Assembly (NCBI RefSeq): GCF_000744835.1
Contig: NZ_JQMS01000001.1
Span: 372,001-436,000, forward strand
From: Flavobacterium sp. 83
GTDB taxonomy: Bacteria; Bacteroidota; Bacteroidia; Flavobacteriales; Flavobacteriaceae
DNA length: 64,000 bases
Direction: 5' to 3'
Made by a program: the position numbers and the translations under genes. Of this stretch, positions 19,180 to 27,469 are shown one piece after another; within the stretch, counting starts at the first letter, position 1, and the number at the start of each line of letters is the position of its first letter. Under the pieces are notes generated by a model, which had not been told where the DNA came from, ran no database searches, and was given only the letters and a program-made list of their open reading frames with translations.

Positions 19180-19229
19180 AAGTTTAAGCTTTAAAGTTTA
19201 GCTGAACTATAACTTTAAAGCTTAAACTT
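19180..19229. repeat. Perfect 19-base inverted repeat between the CNNM gene and obgE
   Basis: AAGTTTAAGCTTTAAAGTT (19180-19198) and its exact complement (19211-19229) are separated by 12 bases. It could form a long AT-rich hairpin in the transcript ahead of obgE. There is no T-run directly after it on the minus strand, so it is not a classic terminator. Confidence 0.8.
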
Positions 19230-19241
19230 TAAACTAAATTT

Positions 19242-20516
19242 TTAACCTTTTAAGGCTTTAACCATCACTTTATCAATCTTCACGCCATCCATATCAATGA
19301 CTTCCAACTCAAATTTTTGCCAAATTAATTTCTCCCCTTGTTTAGGAATATGAGAGAGTTCCGTCATTATCAATCCACTGACCGTAGTTACTTCATAATC
19401 GTTGATCAATTCATCTAATTCAAAGTAAGTCAAGAAATCGTGTAACGAATAATGCCCGTCAACCAGCCAAGTCCCATCTTCTCTTTCAATCAGCTGAAAA
19501 TCATCTTTATAAAAATCAGAGGCGTCTCCTACCAAGGCTTCCAGAATATCATTCAAAGTAATTACGCCTTGAAAAACACCGTATTCATCAGAGACAAATG
19601 CATAATGAATACCCGTTTTTTTGAAATTTTCTAAGGCGATATAAGCAGTAGTTTGCTCCATCATAAAAGGAGCTTCAGTCATTATAGCTGCTAAATTGAA
19701 GTTTTCATTTTCAAAATGGGAAAAAATATTTTTCAGATTAACGACTCCAACAATATCATCATAATTCTCACCGTAAACAGGATAAATAGAATGCAACTCT
19801 TTTAGCATAAACTCCTTAACCTGTTCTCTATCAGAACGCAAAGGTAAAAAAACTACTGACTTTCTGTGCGTCATCAAGGAGTTTATTTTTCGGTCTCCAA
19901 TATGAAAAACACGCTCTACAATATCTTGTTCAATTTCCTGTACTTCTCCACCTTCAGTACCTTCTTTTATAATGGCTTTTATTTCTTCTTCGGTTACTTT
20001 ACCGTCGGCTGTTGGTTTTATTTTTAAAATATCCAATAAAAAATCAGTTGAAGTAGTCAACATCCAAATAAATGGCGCCGTAACAATTGATACTACTTTC
20101 ATGGGTAATGCCACAGCTTTGGCAATAGATTCCGGATGATTCAATCCTATTCTTTTAGGTAATAACTCTCCTAAAACCAAAGAGAAAAAAGTTAAGATTA
20201 CTACAACTATACCTACCGCAACAGAATGCGCATAAGGTCTTATCATTTCAAATCCAAATATAAACGCTTCAACATCTTTGGTTATTTTATCACCACTATA
20301 AATACCAGTAAGAATCCCTATGAGTGTTATTCCTATTTGTACGGTTGACAAAAACTTATTTGGAGAATTGGCTAAATCCAATGCGATTTTAGCGCTTTTA
20401 TTTCCTTTTTTTGCTGCGGTCTCTAATCTATTTTTTCGTGCTGAAATCAATGCGATTTCTGACATAGAGAAAACCCCATTTAATAGTATTAGAAAAAATA
20501 TTATTAGTATTTCCAA
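19242..20516 (-). CDS. CNNM/CorC-type transporter-associated membrane protein (DUF21, CBS pair, CorC_HlyC)
   Basis: A 424-residue membrane protein. The N-terminal DUF21 transmembrane domain (about residues 1-180) begins MEILIIFFLILLNGVFSMSEIALIS. It is followed by a CBS pair, with segments near 215 and 285, and a C-terminal CorC_HlyC domain (about residues 345-424, WLVDGHYSLHDFLTYFELDE). Relatives act in Mg2+ or Co2+ efflux and are often misnamed hemolysins; a gliding-associated GldE paralogue exists in Flavobacteria, but this copy is not next to gldD. It is 82 bases upstream of obgE on the same strand. Confidence 0.87.
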   Translation of the reverse strand: MEILIIFFLILLNGVFSMSEIALISARKNRLETAAKKGNKSAKIALDLANSPNKFLSTVQIGITLIGILTGIYSGDKITKDVEAFIFGFEMIRPYAHSVAVGIVVVILTFFSLVLGELLPKRIGLNHPESIAKAVALPMKVVSIVTAPFIWMLTTSTDFLLDILKIKPTADGKVTEEEIKAIIKEGTEGGEVQEIEQDIVERVFHIGDRKINSLMTHRKSVVFLPLRSDREQVKEFMLKELHSIYPVYGENYDDIVGVVNLKNIFSHFENENFNLAAIMTEAPFMMEQTTAYIALENFKKTGIHYAFVSDEYGVFQGVITLNDILEALVGDASDFYKDDFQLIEREDGTWLVDGHYSLHDFLTYFELDELINDYEVTTVSGLIMTELSHIPKQGEKLIWQKFELEVIDMDGVKIDKVMVKALKG

Positions 20517-20591
20517 TTTTTTAGTTGATTCGTTTTTTATTTAAATTCTGATTTCTGAATTTTGCTTTCTGAAATCTGTAATCTTGATTTT

Positions 20592-20734
20592 TAGCCCAGA
20601 TGGTAATGAAAAGCCCGGAGTTAAAAAAACTAATTTTTCTTGTCATAAAAGAGCGACCATAGGAAGCTCCTTTTATGACTTAGAAAAATAGCTTTTTTAA
20701 CGAGGACTTGTAATGTACAGCTGGAATTGCTCCT
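20592..20734 (+). repeat. Dispersed flavobacterial hairpin element, copy B (long form)
   Basis: This starts TAGCCCAGATGG and ends GTACAGCTGGAATTGCTCCT. The interior is a long imperfect palindrome: GTTAAAAAA/TTTTTTAAC, CTA-TTTTTCT/AGAAAAATAG and GTCATAAAAG/CTTTTATGAC nest inside each other. Its right end reaches into the adk stop codon (CTA at 20733-20735, TAG on the minus strand). It lies between adk and the CNNM gene, both on the minus strand. Confidence 0.75.
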
Positions 20735-21305
20735 ATAAATTATCAATAACGTTACTTACTCTTTCAGTAATTTCAGCGATTGAACCTATCCCATTTACTG
20801 CGTGAAATTTTCCTTGCTCCTGATAATAATCCATTAAAGGGGCTGTTTTTTCATTATATTCTTGGTAGCGATTTCTGATTTTTTCTTCGTCTTGATCATC
20901 AATTCTACCGCTTGTTTTTCCTCTTTCAAGTAATCTTGCAATCAAGATTTCATCATCGGCTTCTAGTGCAATTGTTGCAGCAACTTGAGAACCTATTGAA
21001 GTAAGAAATAAGTCTAAATCCTTAGCTTGTGAAATTGTTCTTGGGTAACCGTCGAACAAAATCCCATTTGTGTCCGGGTGTTTATTTACCTCATCAATTA
21101 GCATTTTAGTGGTCAATTCATCCGGCACTAAATCTCCAGCATCCATGAAAACTCTTGCTTGCTTCCCTAATTCTGTATCGTTTTTTAAATTAAAACGGAA
21201 TACATCTCCAGTAGAAATATGTGTTAATTTGTATTTTTCTTTTAAAAACTCTGCTTGAGTTCCTTTTCCTGCACCTGGTTTTCCAAATAAAACAATGTTA
21301 GTCAT
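20733..21305 (-). CDS. adk: Adenylate kinase
   Basis: A 190-residue nucleotide kinase converting AMP and ATP to two ADP. It has the P-loop LFGKPGAGKGTQAEF near residue 5, the AMP-binding segment STGDVFR near 32, FDGYPRT near 85, and a short LID region GRIDDQDEEKIRNR near 132 without the zinc-binding insertion. The length fits the short-LID type. It is 15 bases downstream of hpt and likely co-transcribed. Its stop codon overlaps the end of repeat copy B. Confidence 0.96.
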   Translation of the reverse strand: MTNIVLFGKPGAGKGTQAEFLKEKYKLTHISTGDVFRFNLKNDTELGKQARVFMDAGDLVPDELTTKMLIDEVNKHPDTNGILFDGYPRTISQAKDLDLFLTSIGSQVAATIALEADDEILIARLLERGKTSGRIDDQDEEKIRNRYQEYNEKTAPLMDYYQEQGKFHAVNGIGSIAEITERVSNVIDNL

Positions 21306-21320
21306 AATGTTGTTGCGTAG

Positions 21321-21860
21321 TTATTCTTTTAATTTATATACTTCTGGTAAATTTCTTCCTAAACCATCATAATCCAATCCAAACCCTACAATAAATTTAT
21401 TTGGAATTCTAATTCCAATATAATCTATTTTTATGTCCTTGGTATATGCTTCTGGCTTGAAGAAAAGTGTGGCTATTTTAAAATGCTTTACATTTTGTTT
21501 TTTGAATAATTGTTTTAGTTCTACTAAAGTATTTCCAGTATCAATAATATCTTCTATAATAATAACGGTGCGTCCAGTTAAATCCTGATTCAATCCTATC
21601 AGTTGTTTCACTTCGTTTGTTGAAGAAGTTCCTTCATAAGAGGCCATTTTTATAAAAGACACCTCACATGGCTTTTTATACAGTTTCATGAAATCAGAAA
21701 CCACCATAAAAGAACCATTCAAGACACCTACAAATACTGGTATTTCATCCGCAAAATCATCTTCTATTTGAGCAACCATTTTTGTGATTGCAAAGTCGAT
21801 TTCTTTGGCAGAAATAAACGGAACAAATTGTTTATCGTGAAGTTGTATCATTATTTTCAT
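21321..21860 (-). CDS. hpt: Hypoxanthine phosphoribosyltransferase
   Basis: A purine-salvage enzyme making IMP or GMP from PRPP and hypoxanthine or guanine. The PRPP-binding motif VIIIEDIIDTGNTL lies near residue 100, and a C-terminal GFGLDYDGLGRNLPEVYKL is present. The open frame extends to 21917, but a perfect -7 box lies at 21876-21883, so translation must begin at 21860 (MKIMIQLHD) or 21851 (MIQLHDKQF). Either gives 176-179 residues, close to E. coli Hpt (178). It is co-transcribed with adk. Confidence 0.93.
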   Translation of the reverse strand: MKIMIQLHDKQFVPFISAKEIDFAITKMVAQIEDDFADEIPVFVGVLNGSFMVVSDFMKLYKKPCEVSFIKMASYEGTSSTNEVKQLIGLNQDLTGRTVIIIEDIIDTGNTLVELKQLFKKQNVKHFKIATLFFKPEAYTKDIKIDYIGIRIPNKFIVGFGLDYDGLGRNLPEVYKLKE

Positions 21861-21875
21861 GTTTAAAATAATGAG

Positions 21876-21883
21876 CAAAGATA
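21876..21883 (-). promoter_or_regulatory. -7 box of hpt-adk
   Basis: TATCTTTG on the minus strand, a perfect TAnnTTTG match, lies 15 bases before the ATG at 21860. TTG (21900-21902, minus strand) is a possible -33 element 16 bases away. The box rules out the upstream in-frame start at 21917. Confidence 0.6.
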
Positions 21884-22118
21884 CAGAATTCGAATTTGAC
21901 AATTGATAAATGGACATTAATTTGTAATCTAAAGATTTAATGCGCTAATTATCCTAATAACACAAATATAAAATTTCGAACCAAAAACTTAAAAAAATCA
22001 TATAATTTACTTAAAAACAAGTAGTTAGACGACTAATAGAATCTGTTAATCGAAAAAATATTGTACTAAATTTATTTATTCCTAAATTTAAGTGTAGGAT
22101 ATTTAAAATCGTAAAATT

Positions 22119-23771
22119 ATGGCTTCTTTAAATCCAAATACAACAGTTTTAGGTGTTAAAAATGCTAAACATTTATTGCGAAGAGCAACTTTTGTGTACT
22201 CCAAAGTCTTGATAGACCAATATTCTAAATTAACTCCAAATCAAGCTTTGGATTTATTATTAGCTGATAATTCACTCACCGTTAATTTACCTTACGACCC
22301 TCTACCATTGACCGCTCCCGATGGTTATTGGACTGAATCAACAAATTTAGCTACTACATTTCCTGATCAAAATAGAAAAGCAACAATTGTAACGGGTTGG
22401 TGGTGGTATAATTCCGTAAATAATCCAACACTTAAATTTAAACTTTCTCATTTTTTATCAACTCGATTTACCGTAATAAAAAATACTGATCTATCTGGAT
22501 CAGCAACAGAGTTTTATGACTACATTCGATTGCTTTTATTCTATTCTTATGGGAATTATAAAAAATTAGCAAAAAAAATGACTCTAAATAACTCCATGCT
22601 TAATTTTTTAAATAATACCTCTAATATAAAATCCTCTCCAAATGAAAATTATGCGCGTGAATTTCTAGAATTATTCACAATCGGTAAAGGTATTCAAATT
22701 GCTGCTGGAAACTACACTAATTATACTGAGTCAGATATTGTTCAAGCAGCACGAATTTTAACAGGATTTAAAAGGAAAGGAGATCGCTCTATAATTGATT
22801 CTGAAACTGGAATCCCCAAAGGATACAATCAATTTTCTGATCACAACATTACTTCTAAAACATTTAGTGGTGCTTTTAACAACAAGATAATCACTTCAGC
22901 AAGTGATGCTGCTTCGATGGATATCGAATTAGATAATTATATTGAAATGGTTTTTAACCAACCGGCAACTGCTAAAAATATTTGCAGAAAAATATATACT
23001 TATTTTGTAAAAAGTATCATTTCCGCTGAGATAGAAAACGACATCATAATTCCTTTGGCTCAAGACCTCTATGATAATGGTTATGAAATTATTCCAATAA
23101 TTAGAAAATTACTAGAAAGTCAACATTTTTATGATTTGGATGACGCTAATACTACTGATGAAACTATTGGAGGAATAATAAAATCTCCCATTCAGCAACT
23201 ATCCGAAATATGCACGTATTTACAAGCTATAATCCCTGACCCGAAAGTTAAGCCATTGGAATTCTACAATACTTTTTGGTATCTTTTTGCTTACAATATG
23301 TTTTTAACAAGTTCCAATATGGGATTATTTAACCCTGAAAATGTCGCTGGCCATGCCGCCTATTATCAGGCTCCTGATTATGATAAAAACTGGATATCTT
23401 CCTCTACCTTAATTGCAAAATACCGTTTAGGAGAATCCTTACTTGATGGCGTAAACAGGATTAGTGGCAACACTACTATTGCTGCTAAAATAAACATTTC
23501 AGACGTATTAAAAAATACTGAAATTGTATCAAATCCTTCAGATCCTATTACATTAACTTCAGAGTTATGCAATGCACTTTTCGCTCAAGAAGCAAATACT
23601 GATCGTATTAACTATTTTATGAATTCTTTCCTCCTACAAGGCCTTTCTAATTATTATTGGACCGAGGCCTGGAATAATTTTATTAGCACCAATAATAGCT
23701 CGGTCGTAGAATCTCGACTAAAGTTATTAGTAACCAAAATATTAAGAGCTCCCGAATCTCAAATGTTTTAG
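22119..23771 (+). CDS. DUF1800 family protein
   Basis: A 550-residue protein of the DUF1800 family, whose function is unknown. The family hallmark NYAREFLELFTIGKG is at residues 177-191, and the opening AKHLLRRATFVYS fits the family start. No signal peptide is seen; the first residues are hydrophilic. It is paired with a DUF1501 gene 167 bases downstream, the usual partner of this family in Bacteroidota and other phyla, and the two are thought to act together in an exported or envelope process. Its last codons are repeated in degraded form twice in the spacer after it. Confidence 0.85.
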   Translation: MASLNPNTTVLGVKNAKHLLRRATFVYSKVLIDQYSKLTPNQALDLLLADNSLTVNLPYDPLPLTAPDGYWTESTNLATTFPDQNRKATIVTGWWWYNSVNNPTLKFKLSHFLSTRFTVIKNTDLSGSATEFYDYIRLLLFYSYGNYKKLAKKMTLNNSMLNFLNNTSNIKSSPNENYAREFLELFTIGKGIQIAAGNYTNYTESDIVQAARILTGFKRKGDRSIIDSETGIPKGYNQFSDHNITSKTFSGAFNNKIITSASDAASMDIELDNYIEMVFNQPATAKNICRKIYTYFVKSIISAEIENDIIIPLAQDLYDNGYEIIPIIRKLLESQHFYDLDDANTTDETIGGIIKSPIQQLSEICTYLQAIIPDPKVKPLEFYNTFWYLFAYNMFLTSSNMGLFNPENVAGHAAYYQAPDYDKNWISSSTLIAKYRLGESLLDGVNRISGNTTIAAKINISDVLKNTEIVSNPSDPITLTSELCNALFAQEANTDRINYFMNSFLLQGLSNYYWTEAWNNFISTNNSSVVESRLKLLVTKILRAPESQMF

Positions 23772-23928
23772 TATTATTTCAAATTTCTATTTAACAATCA
23801 AAAATATTTAAGAGAATTTTAAATCTTGAATGTTTTACTATTGTTCAAAATTCAATTTATCATGCAAGATATTATGAGACCCCAAATCTCGTACGTTTTA
23901 GTATTATTTCCATAATTAATAACAAAAC
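23735..23928 (+). repeat. Three-unit decayed tandem repeat covering the DUF1800 gene end
   Basis: Units begin at 23735, 23799 and 23865 and are 64-66 bases long. Each contains aatctN-N4-gttttaNtatt-like cores; GTTTTAGTATTATTTC is identical in units 1 and 3. Unit 1 encodes the last residues of the DUF1800 protein (KILRAPESQMF, stop). Unit 3 read in the matching frame gives K-I-L-stop-D-P-K-S-R-T-F-stop. The spacer is thus made of decayed copies of the gene end. Confidence 0.7.
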
Positions 23929-23938
23929 AACAAATATC

Positions 23939-25582
23939 ATGAAAAGAAGAAATTTTATTAAATTGACTTCAACTGCTAGTGCACTTACATTGTTGCCTAA
24001 AGAAGTTTTTGCCCTATTCAAATCAGCAGGGATGACAACTTGCCCTGATTCTATTTCAAAAAAAATAGTGTTAATTCAATTAGCTGGAGCTAATGATGGA
24101 TTAAATACCATTGTACCCATCAATCAATATGACACTTATGCTACATTACGACCAAACATAAAGCTTAATAATGTTGGAATGACAAATGGCATTATTAATC
24201 TTGATTCAACTTTGGCATTAACAAATCAAGTGGGATTACATCCATCTCTCATTGGGTTTAAAAATCTTTATGACAAAGGATTTATGAGAATTATTCAAGG
24301 GGTAGGCTATCCTTCTCAAGACAAATCTCATTTTAAGTCAACGGATTTATGGTTGACAGGAGGAGATGGCACCATGGCCAACAATAATTTTGATAGTGGT
24401 TGGACAGGACGCTTTCTTGAGCATTATTATACTGATTTTTTAAATTCAAACTTTCCTTTAGGAATCCAACTTGGCAGCAGTGATAATTCACTCGGTTTCC
24501 ATGGGGAAATTGAACATGGTATGTCTTTAAACATTAGCGGTCAGGATTTATCAGGATTTTATTCTGTAGTGAATGGCTTAGGCGGTCAACCACCGACAAA
24601 CATTCCAGATTCAGAGTACGGGGGGTTAATTCAATACATCATTAACAATGACACTTCAGCAAATTCTTACGCACAAAGTATTTCAAATTCCTTTAATTCA
24701 GGAACTAATACACTAACTTACCCTAATTCCAGTTTATCCAATCAGTTAAAAACTGTAGCACGCTTTATCTCTGGCGGACTTCAAACCAAAGTTTACCTAG
24801 TAAAAGTTGGTGGATTTGACACACATGACATGCAAGTTGCAGCAAACAACACGACCCATTTGGGCAATCATGCAAACCTTTTAACTCAGATTTCAGAGGC
24901 GATTAATACTTTCATCACAGATTTGAATAATCAAAATATGGGAAATGATGTTATGGCGGTAACTTTTTCAGAATTTGGAAGAAAAGCAGGTGAAAATGCA
25001 AGTTTAGGAACTGACCATGGTGAAGTTGCACCAATGTTTATTTTTGGCAGCGCAATAAATCCAGGGATATCAGGGACAAACATTAATTTATCAGAAGCAG
25101 TATCTACTAATAATTATCAAGTTAGAACTGTTCAGCATGATAATAGACGAGTTTTTAGTACAATTCTTCAAGATTGGTTTGGAACAAGCAATCAAACATT
25201 AGATTTGACATTTTATAATAACACGACCAATACTGGATTTTCAAATAATAAAATCGCCGATTTAATAAAAAGTCAAAATACTGTTAATTCGACCTGCTAT
25301 GCTGACAAATTACTTTCTGTTAATGAATTCAAAAACACTTATGAAGTTATAGTTTATCCAAATCCAACTTCAGAAACCATCACTGTTAATGCGCCAAATA
25401 ACAATGAAATAAATACCGTTTCAATTTATTCAATAGACGGAAAATTTATTGGAAAATATAAAAATCCTTTAAACAGCAGTCAGTTTTCTATTAACGTTGA
25501 AAATTTGTCCACAGGATTTTATAATTTAAAAATCGAGACTACCAATGGGAATTTTTCTAAAAAAATAATTGTGAGAAGATAA
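23939..25582 (+). CDS. DUF1501 family exported protein with type IX secretion C-terminal domain
   Basis: A 547-residue protein. The N-terminus MKRRNFIKLTSTASALTLLP has a twin-arginine-like RRNFIK segment before a hydrophobic stretch. The body is DUF1501 (alkaline-phosphatase-like fold), with LIQLAGANDGLNT near residue 44, GGFDTHDMQ near 293, and FSEFGRKAGENASLGTDHGEVAP near 346. The last 80 residues form a type A T9SS sorting domain (VYPNPTSETITVN, then a terminal KIIVRR). It is presumably exported and attached to or released from the surface. Its partner is DUF1800 just upstream. The enzymatic activity is unknown. Confidence 0.85.
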   Translation: MKRRNFIKLTSTASALTLLPKEVFALFKSAGMTTCPDSISKKIVLIQLAGANDGLNTIVPINQYDTYATLRPNIKLNNVGMTNGIINLDSTLALTNQVGLHPSLIGFKNLYDKGFMRIIQGVGYPSQDKSHFKSTDLWLTGGDGTMANNNFDSGWTGRFLEHYYTDFLNSNFPLGIQLGSSDNSLGFHGEIEHGMSLNISGQDLSGFYSVVNGLGGQPPTNIPDSEYGGLIQYIINNDTSANSYAQSISNSFNSGTNTLTYPNSSLSNQLKTVARFISGGLQTKVYLVKVGGFDTHDMQVAANNTTHLGNHANLLTQISEAINTFITDLNNQNMGNDVMAVTFSEFGRKAGENASLGTDHGEVAPMFIFGSAINPGISGTNINLSEAVSTNNYQVRTVQHDNRRVFSTILQDWFGTSNQTLDLTFYNNTTNTGFSNNKIADLIKSQNTVNSTCYADKLLSVNEFKNTYEVIVYPNPTSETITVNAPNNNEINTVSIYSIDGKFIGKYKNPLNSSQFSINVENLSTGFYNLKIETTNGNFSKKIIVRR

Positions 25583-25653
25583 CATCCTATCGATGAAAAC
25601 ACCTACCTAACTATTTTACAACTTGTATTTTTTTATTATTAATCATTTAAAAG

Positions 25654-25661
25654 TATCTTTG
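25654..25661 (+). promoter_or_regulatory. -7 box of purK
   Basis: TATCTTTG matches TAnnTTTG perfectly, 35 bases before the purK ATG. No well-spaced -33 element is seen. Confidence 0.5.
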
Positions 25662-25696
25662 TAAAATCAATTTTACAGATAAATTTCTATACAACG

Positions 25697-26848
25697 ATGA
25701 ATTATTTTTCTTCTGATTTTAAACTAGGAATTCTAGGTGGTGGGCAACTTGGCAAAATGTTGTTGTTTGACACCCGAAAATTCGACATACAAACTTATGT
25801 GCTTGACCCAAGTGATGAAGCACCATGCAAAATAGCCTGCAACCAATTTTTCAAAGGAGACTTAATGGATTTTGAAACCGTTTACAATTTTGGAAAACTA
25901 GTTGATGTTTTGACTTTTGAAATTGAGTTGGTTAATCTTGATGCTTTAGTAAAACTTGAGGAAGAGGGATTAAAAGTGTATCCTTCCCCTAAAACCTTGA
26001 AACTTATTCAAAACAAAGGAATTCAAAAAGATTTTTACATACAACATACTATTCCAACAGCAACTTACAAGAGATTTCCTAATCTAAAAAGTGTAATTAT
26101 TGACATTCTTGATTCCAAACTAAAGTTACCATTTATATGGAAATGTACAGAATTTGGATACGATGGAAATGGCGTTAAAGTAATTCGACAAGTATCGGAT
26201 TTAGATAATTTGGCTAATGTAGAATGCATAGCTGAAGAAATGATTCCATTCAAAAATGAGTTAGCCGTTATCGTTTGTCGCAATCCATCGGGTGAAATAA
26301 AAACCTATCCCGTAGTAGAAATGGAATTTCATCCGGAAGCCAACCAAGTGGAATATGTAATTTGTCCTGCTCGAATTGATGATAAAGTAGCCGAAAAAGC
26401 AAGAGCAATTGCATTAAATGTTTCCGAAAAGTTTAATCACGTAGGACTTTTAGCCGTTGAAATGTTTCAAACTGAAAATGATGAAATACTAGTTAACGAA
26501 GTTGCTCCACGCCCGCACAATTCAGGTCATTATTCCATTGAAGCCAGTTATACTTCACAATTTGAAAATCATTTACGCGCTATTCTCAATTTGCCTTTAG
26601 GAAACACAGACAGTAAAGTGGCTGGGATTATGGTCAATTTGGTAGGGTCAGAAGGATTTTCAGGCAATGTAATTTATGAAAATATAGAAAAAATATTAGG
26701 CTGGAACGGTGTAACACCGCACATTTACGGAAAAAAACAAACTCGTCCATTCAGAAAAATGGGACATGTTACTATTGTAAATGAAGATATTAACGAAGCC
26801 CGAAGAATTGCAGCAGATGTAAAAAACACGATTAGAGTAATCAGTTAA
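25697..26848 (+). CDS. purK: 5-(carboxyamino)imidazole ribonucleotide synthase PurK
   Basis: A 383-residue ATP-grasp enzyme that carboxylates AIR to N5-CAIR with bicarbonate and ATP in purine synthesis. It starts FKLGILGGGQLGKMLL, the PurK N-terminal Rossmann-like segment. It has the ATP-grasp core with KCTEFGYDGNGV near residue 152 and EMIPFKNELAVIV near 180, and the metal-binding EVAPRPHNSGHY near 270. It is followed 89 bases later by purE, which uses its product. Confidence 0.95.
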   Translation: MNYFSSDFKLGILGGGQLGKMLLFDTRKFDIQTYVLDPSDEAPCKIACNQFFKGDLMDFETVYNFGKLVDVLTFEIELVNLDALVKLEEEGLKVYPSPKTLKLIQNKGIQKDFYIQHTIPTATYKRFPNLKSVIIDILDSKLKLPFIWKCTEFGYDGNGVKVIRQVSDLDNLANVECIAEEMIPFKNELAVIVCRNPSGEIKTYPVVEMEFHPEANQVEYVICPARIDDKVAEKARAIALNVSEKFNHVGLLAVEMFQTENDEILVNEVAPRPHNSGHYSIEASYTSQFENHLRAILNLPLGNTDSKVAGIMVNLVGSEGFSGNVIYENIEKILGWNGVTPHIYGKKQTRPFRKMGHVTIVNEDINEARRIAADVKNTIRVIS

Positions 26849-26937
26849 TTAAAAGATTGAAAAATTCAGAATCTCTAATATATTGAGTTTCTCAAAAATC
26901 TTTAAATCCTATATCTTTAAATCTTTAAATAAAAATA

Positions 26938-27423
26938 ATGAAAGTAGCCGTAATAATGGGAAGCATATCTGATATGCCCGTAATGCAAGAAGCCATAGAT
27001 ATCCTAAAAGCATTTGATATAGAAATAGAAGTTGATATTGTTTCGGCTCACAGAACTCCTGAAAAACTATTTGATTTTAGTCAGAACGCACACACTCGTG
27101 GCATTTCGGTAGTAATTGCTGGTGCCGGCGGTGCTGCACATTTACCAGGAATGGTTGCATCAATGTCACCTCTTCCTGTAATCGGCGTACCAATAAAATC
27201 AAGCAATTCCATCGATGGCTGGGATAGTGTTTTATCTATTCTACAAATGCCAGGTGGTGTTCCCGTAGCTACAGTTGCTCTAAATGGCGCCAAAAATGCC
27301 GGGATTCTTGCCGCTCAAATCATAGGAAGTCACAACAAAAGTGTGCTTGATCGAATAATATTATATAAAACAGGATTGAAAGAAGCAGTAAATATTGCCT
27401 CTGAAACCATTAACAAAAAATAA
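26938..27423 (+). CDS. purE: N5-carboxyaminoimidazole ribonucleotide mutase PurE (class I)
   Basis: A 161-residue mutase moving the carboxylate of N5-CAIR to give CAIR. The opening VAVIMGSISDMPVMQEA carries the GSxSD active-site loop, and SAHRTPEKLF near residue 41 has the conserved His. IAGAGGAAHLPGMVAS near 71 and PVIGVPIKSS complete the class I signature. It is encoded after purK, as is common. A strong terminator follows the stop. Confidence 0.96.
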   Translation: MKVAVIMGSISDMPVMQEAIDILKAFDIEIEVDIVSAHRTPEKLFDFSQNAHTRGISVVIAGAGGAAHLPGMVASMSPLPVIGVPIKSSNSIDGWDSVLSILQMPGGVPVATVALNGAKNAGILAAQIIGSHNKSVLDRIILYKTGLKEAVNIASETINKK

Positions 27424-27449
27424 AAAAAGCTCCATTTTGGAGCTTTTTT
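27423..27449 (+). terminator. Terminator after purE
   Basis: AAAAAAGCTCCA and TGGAGCTTTTTT form a perfect 12-base stem with a three-base loop and a T-run, starting at the purE stop. The A-run on the other side makes it usable for the convergent gene too. Confidence 0.88.
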
Positions 27450-27469
27450 TATACTTCAAATCATAATTT

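Noticed and set aside
21861..21917. Extended N-terminus of hpt starting at 21917
   Set aside because: A perfect promoter box lies inside the extension, and the shorter start gives the family length.
26849..26937. Repeated ATCTTTAAAT words before purE
   Set aside because: Three short AT-rich words within 40 bases; too simple to separate from composition.
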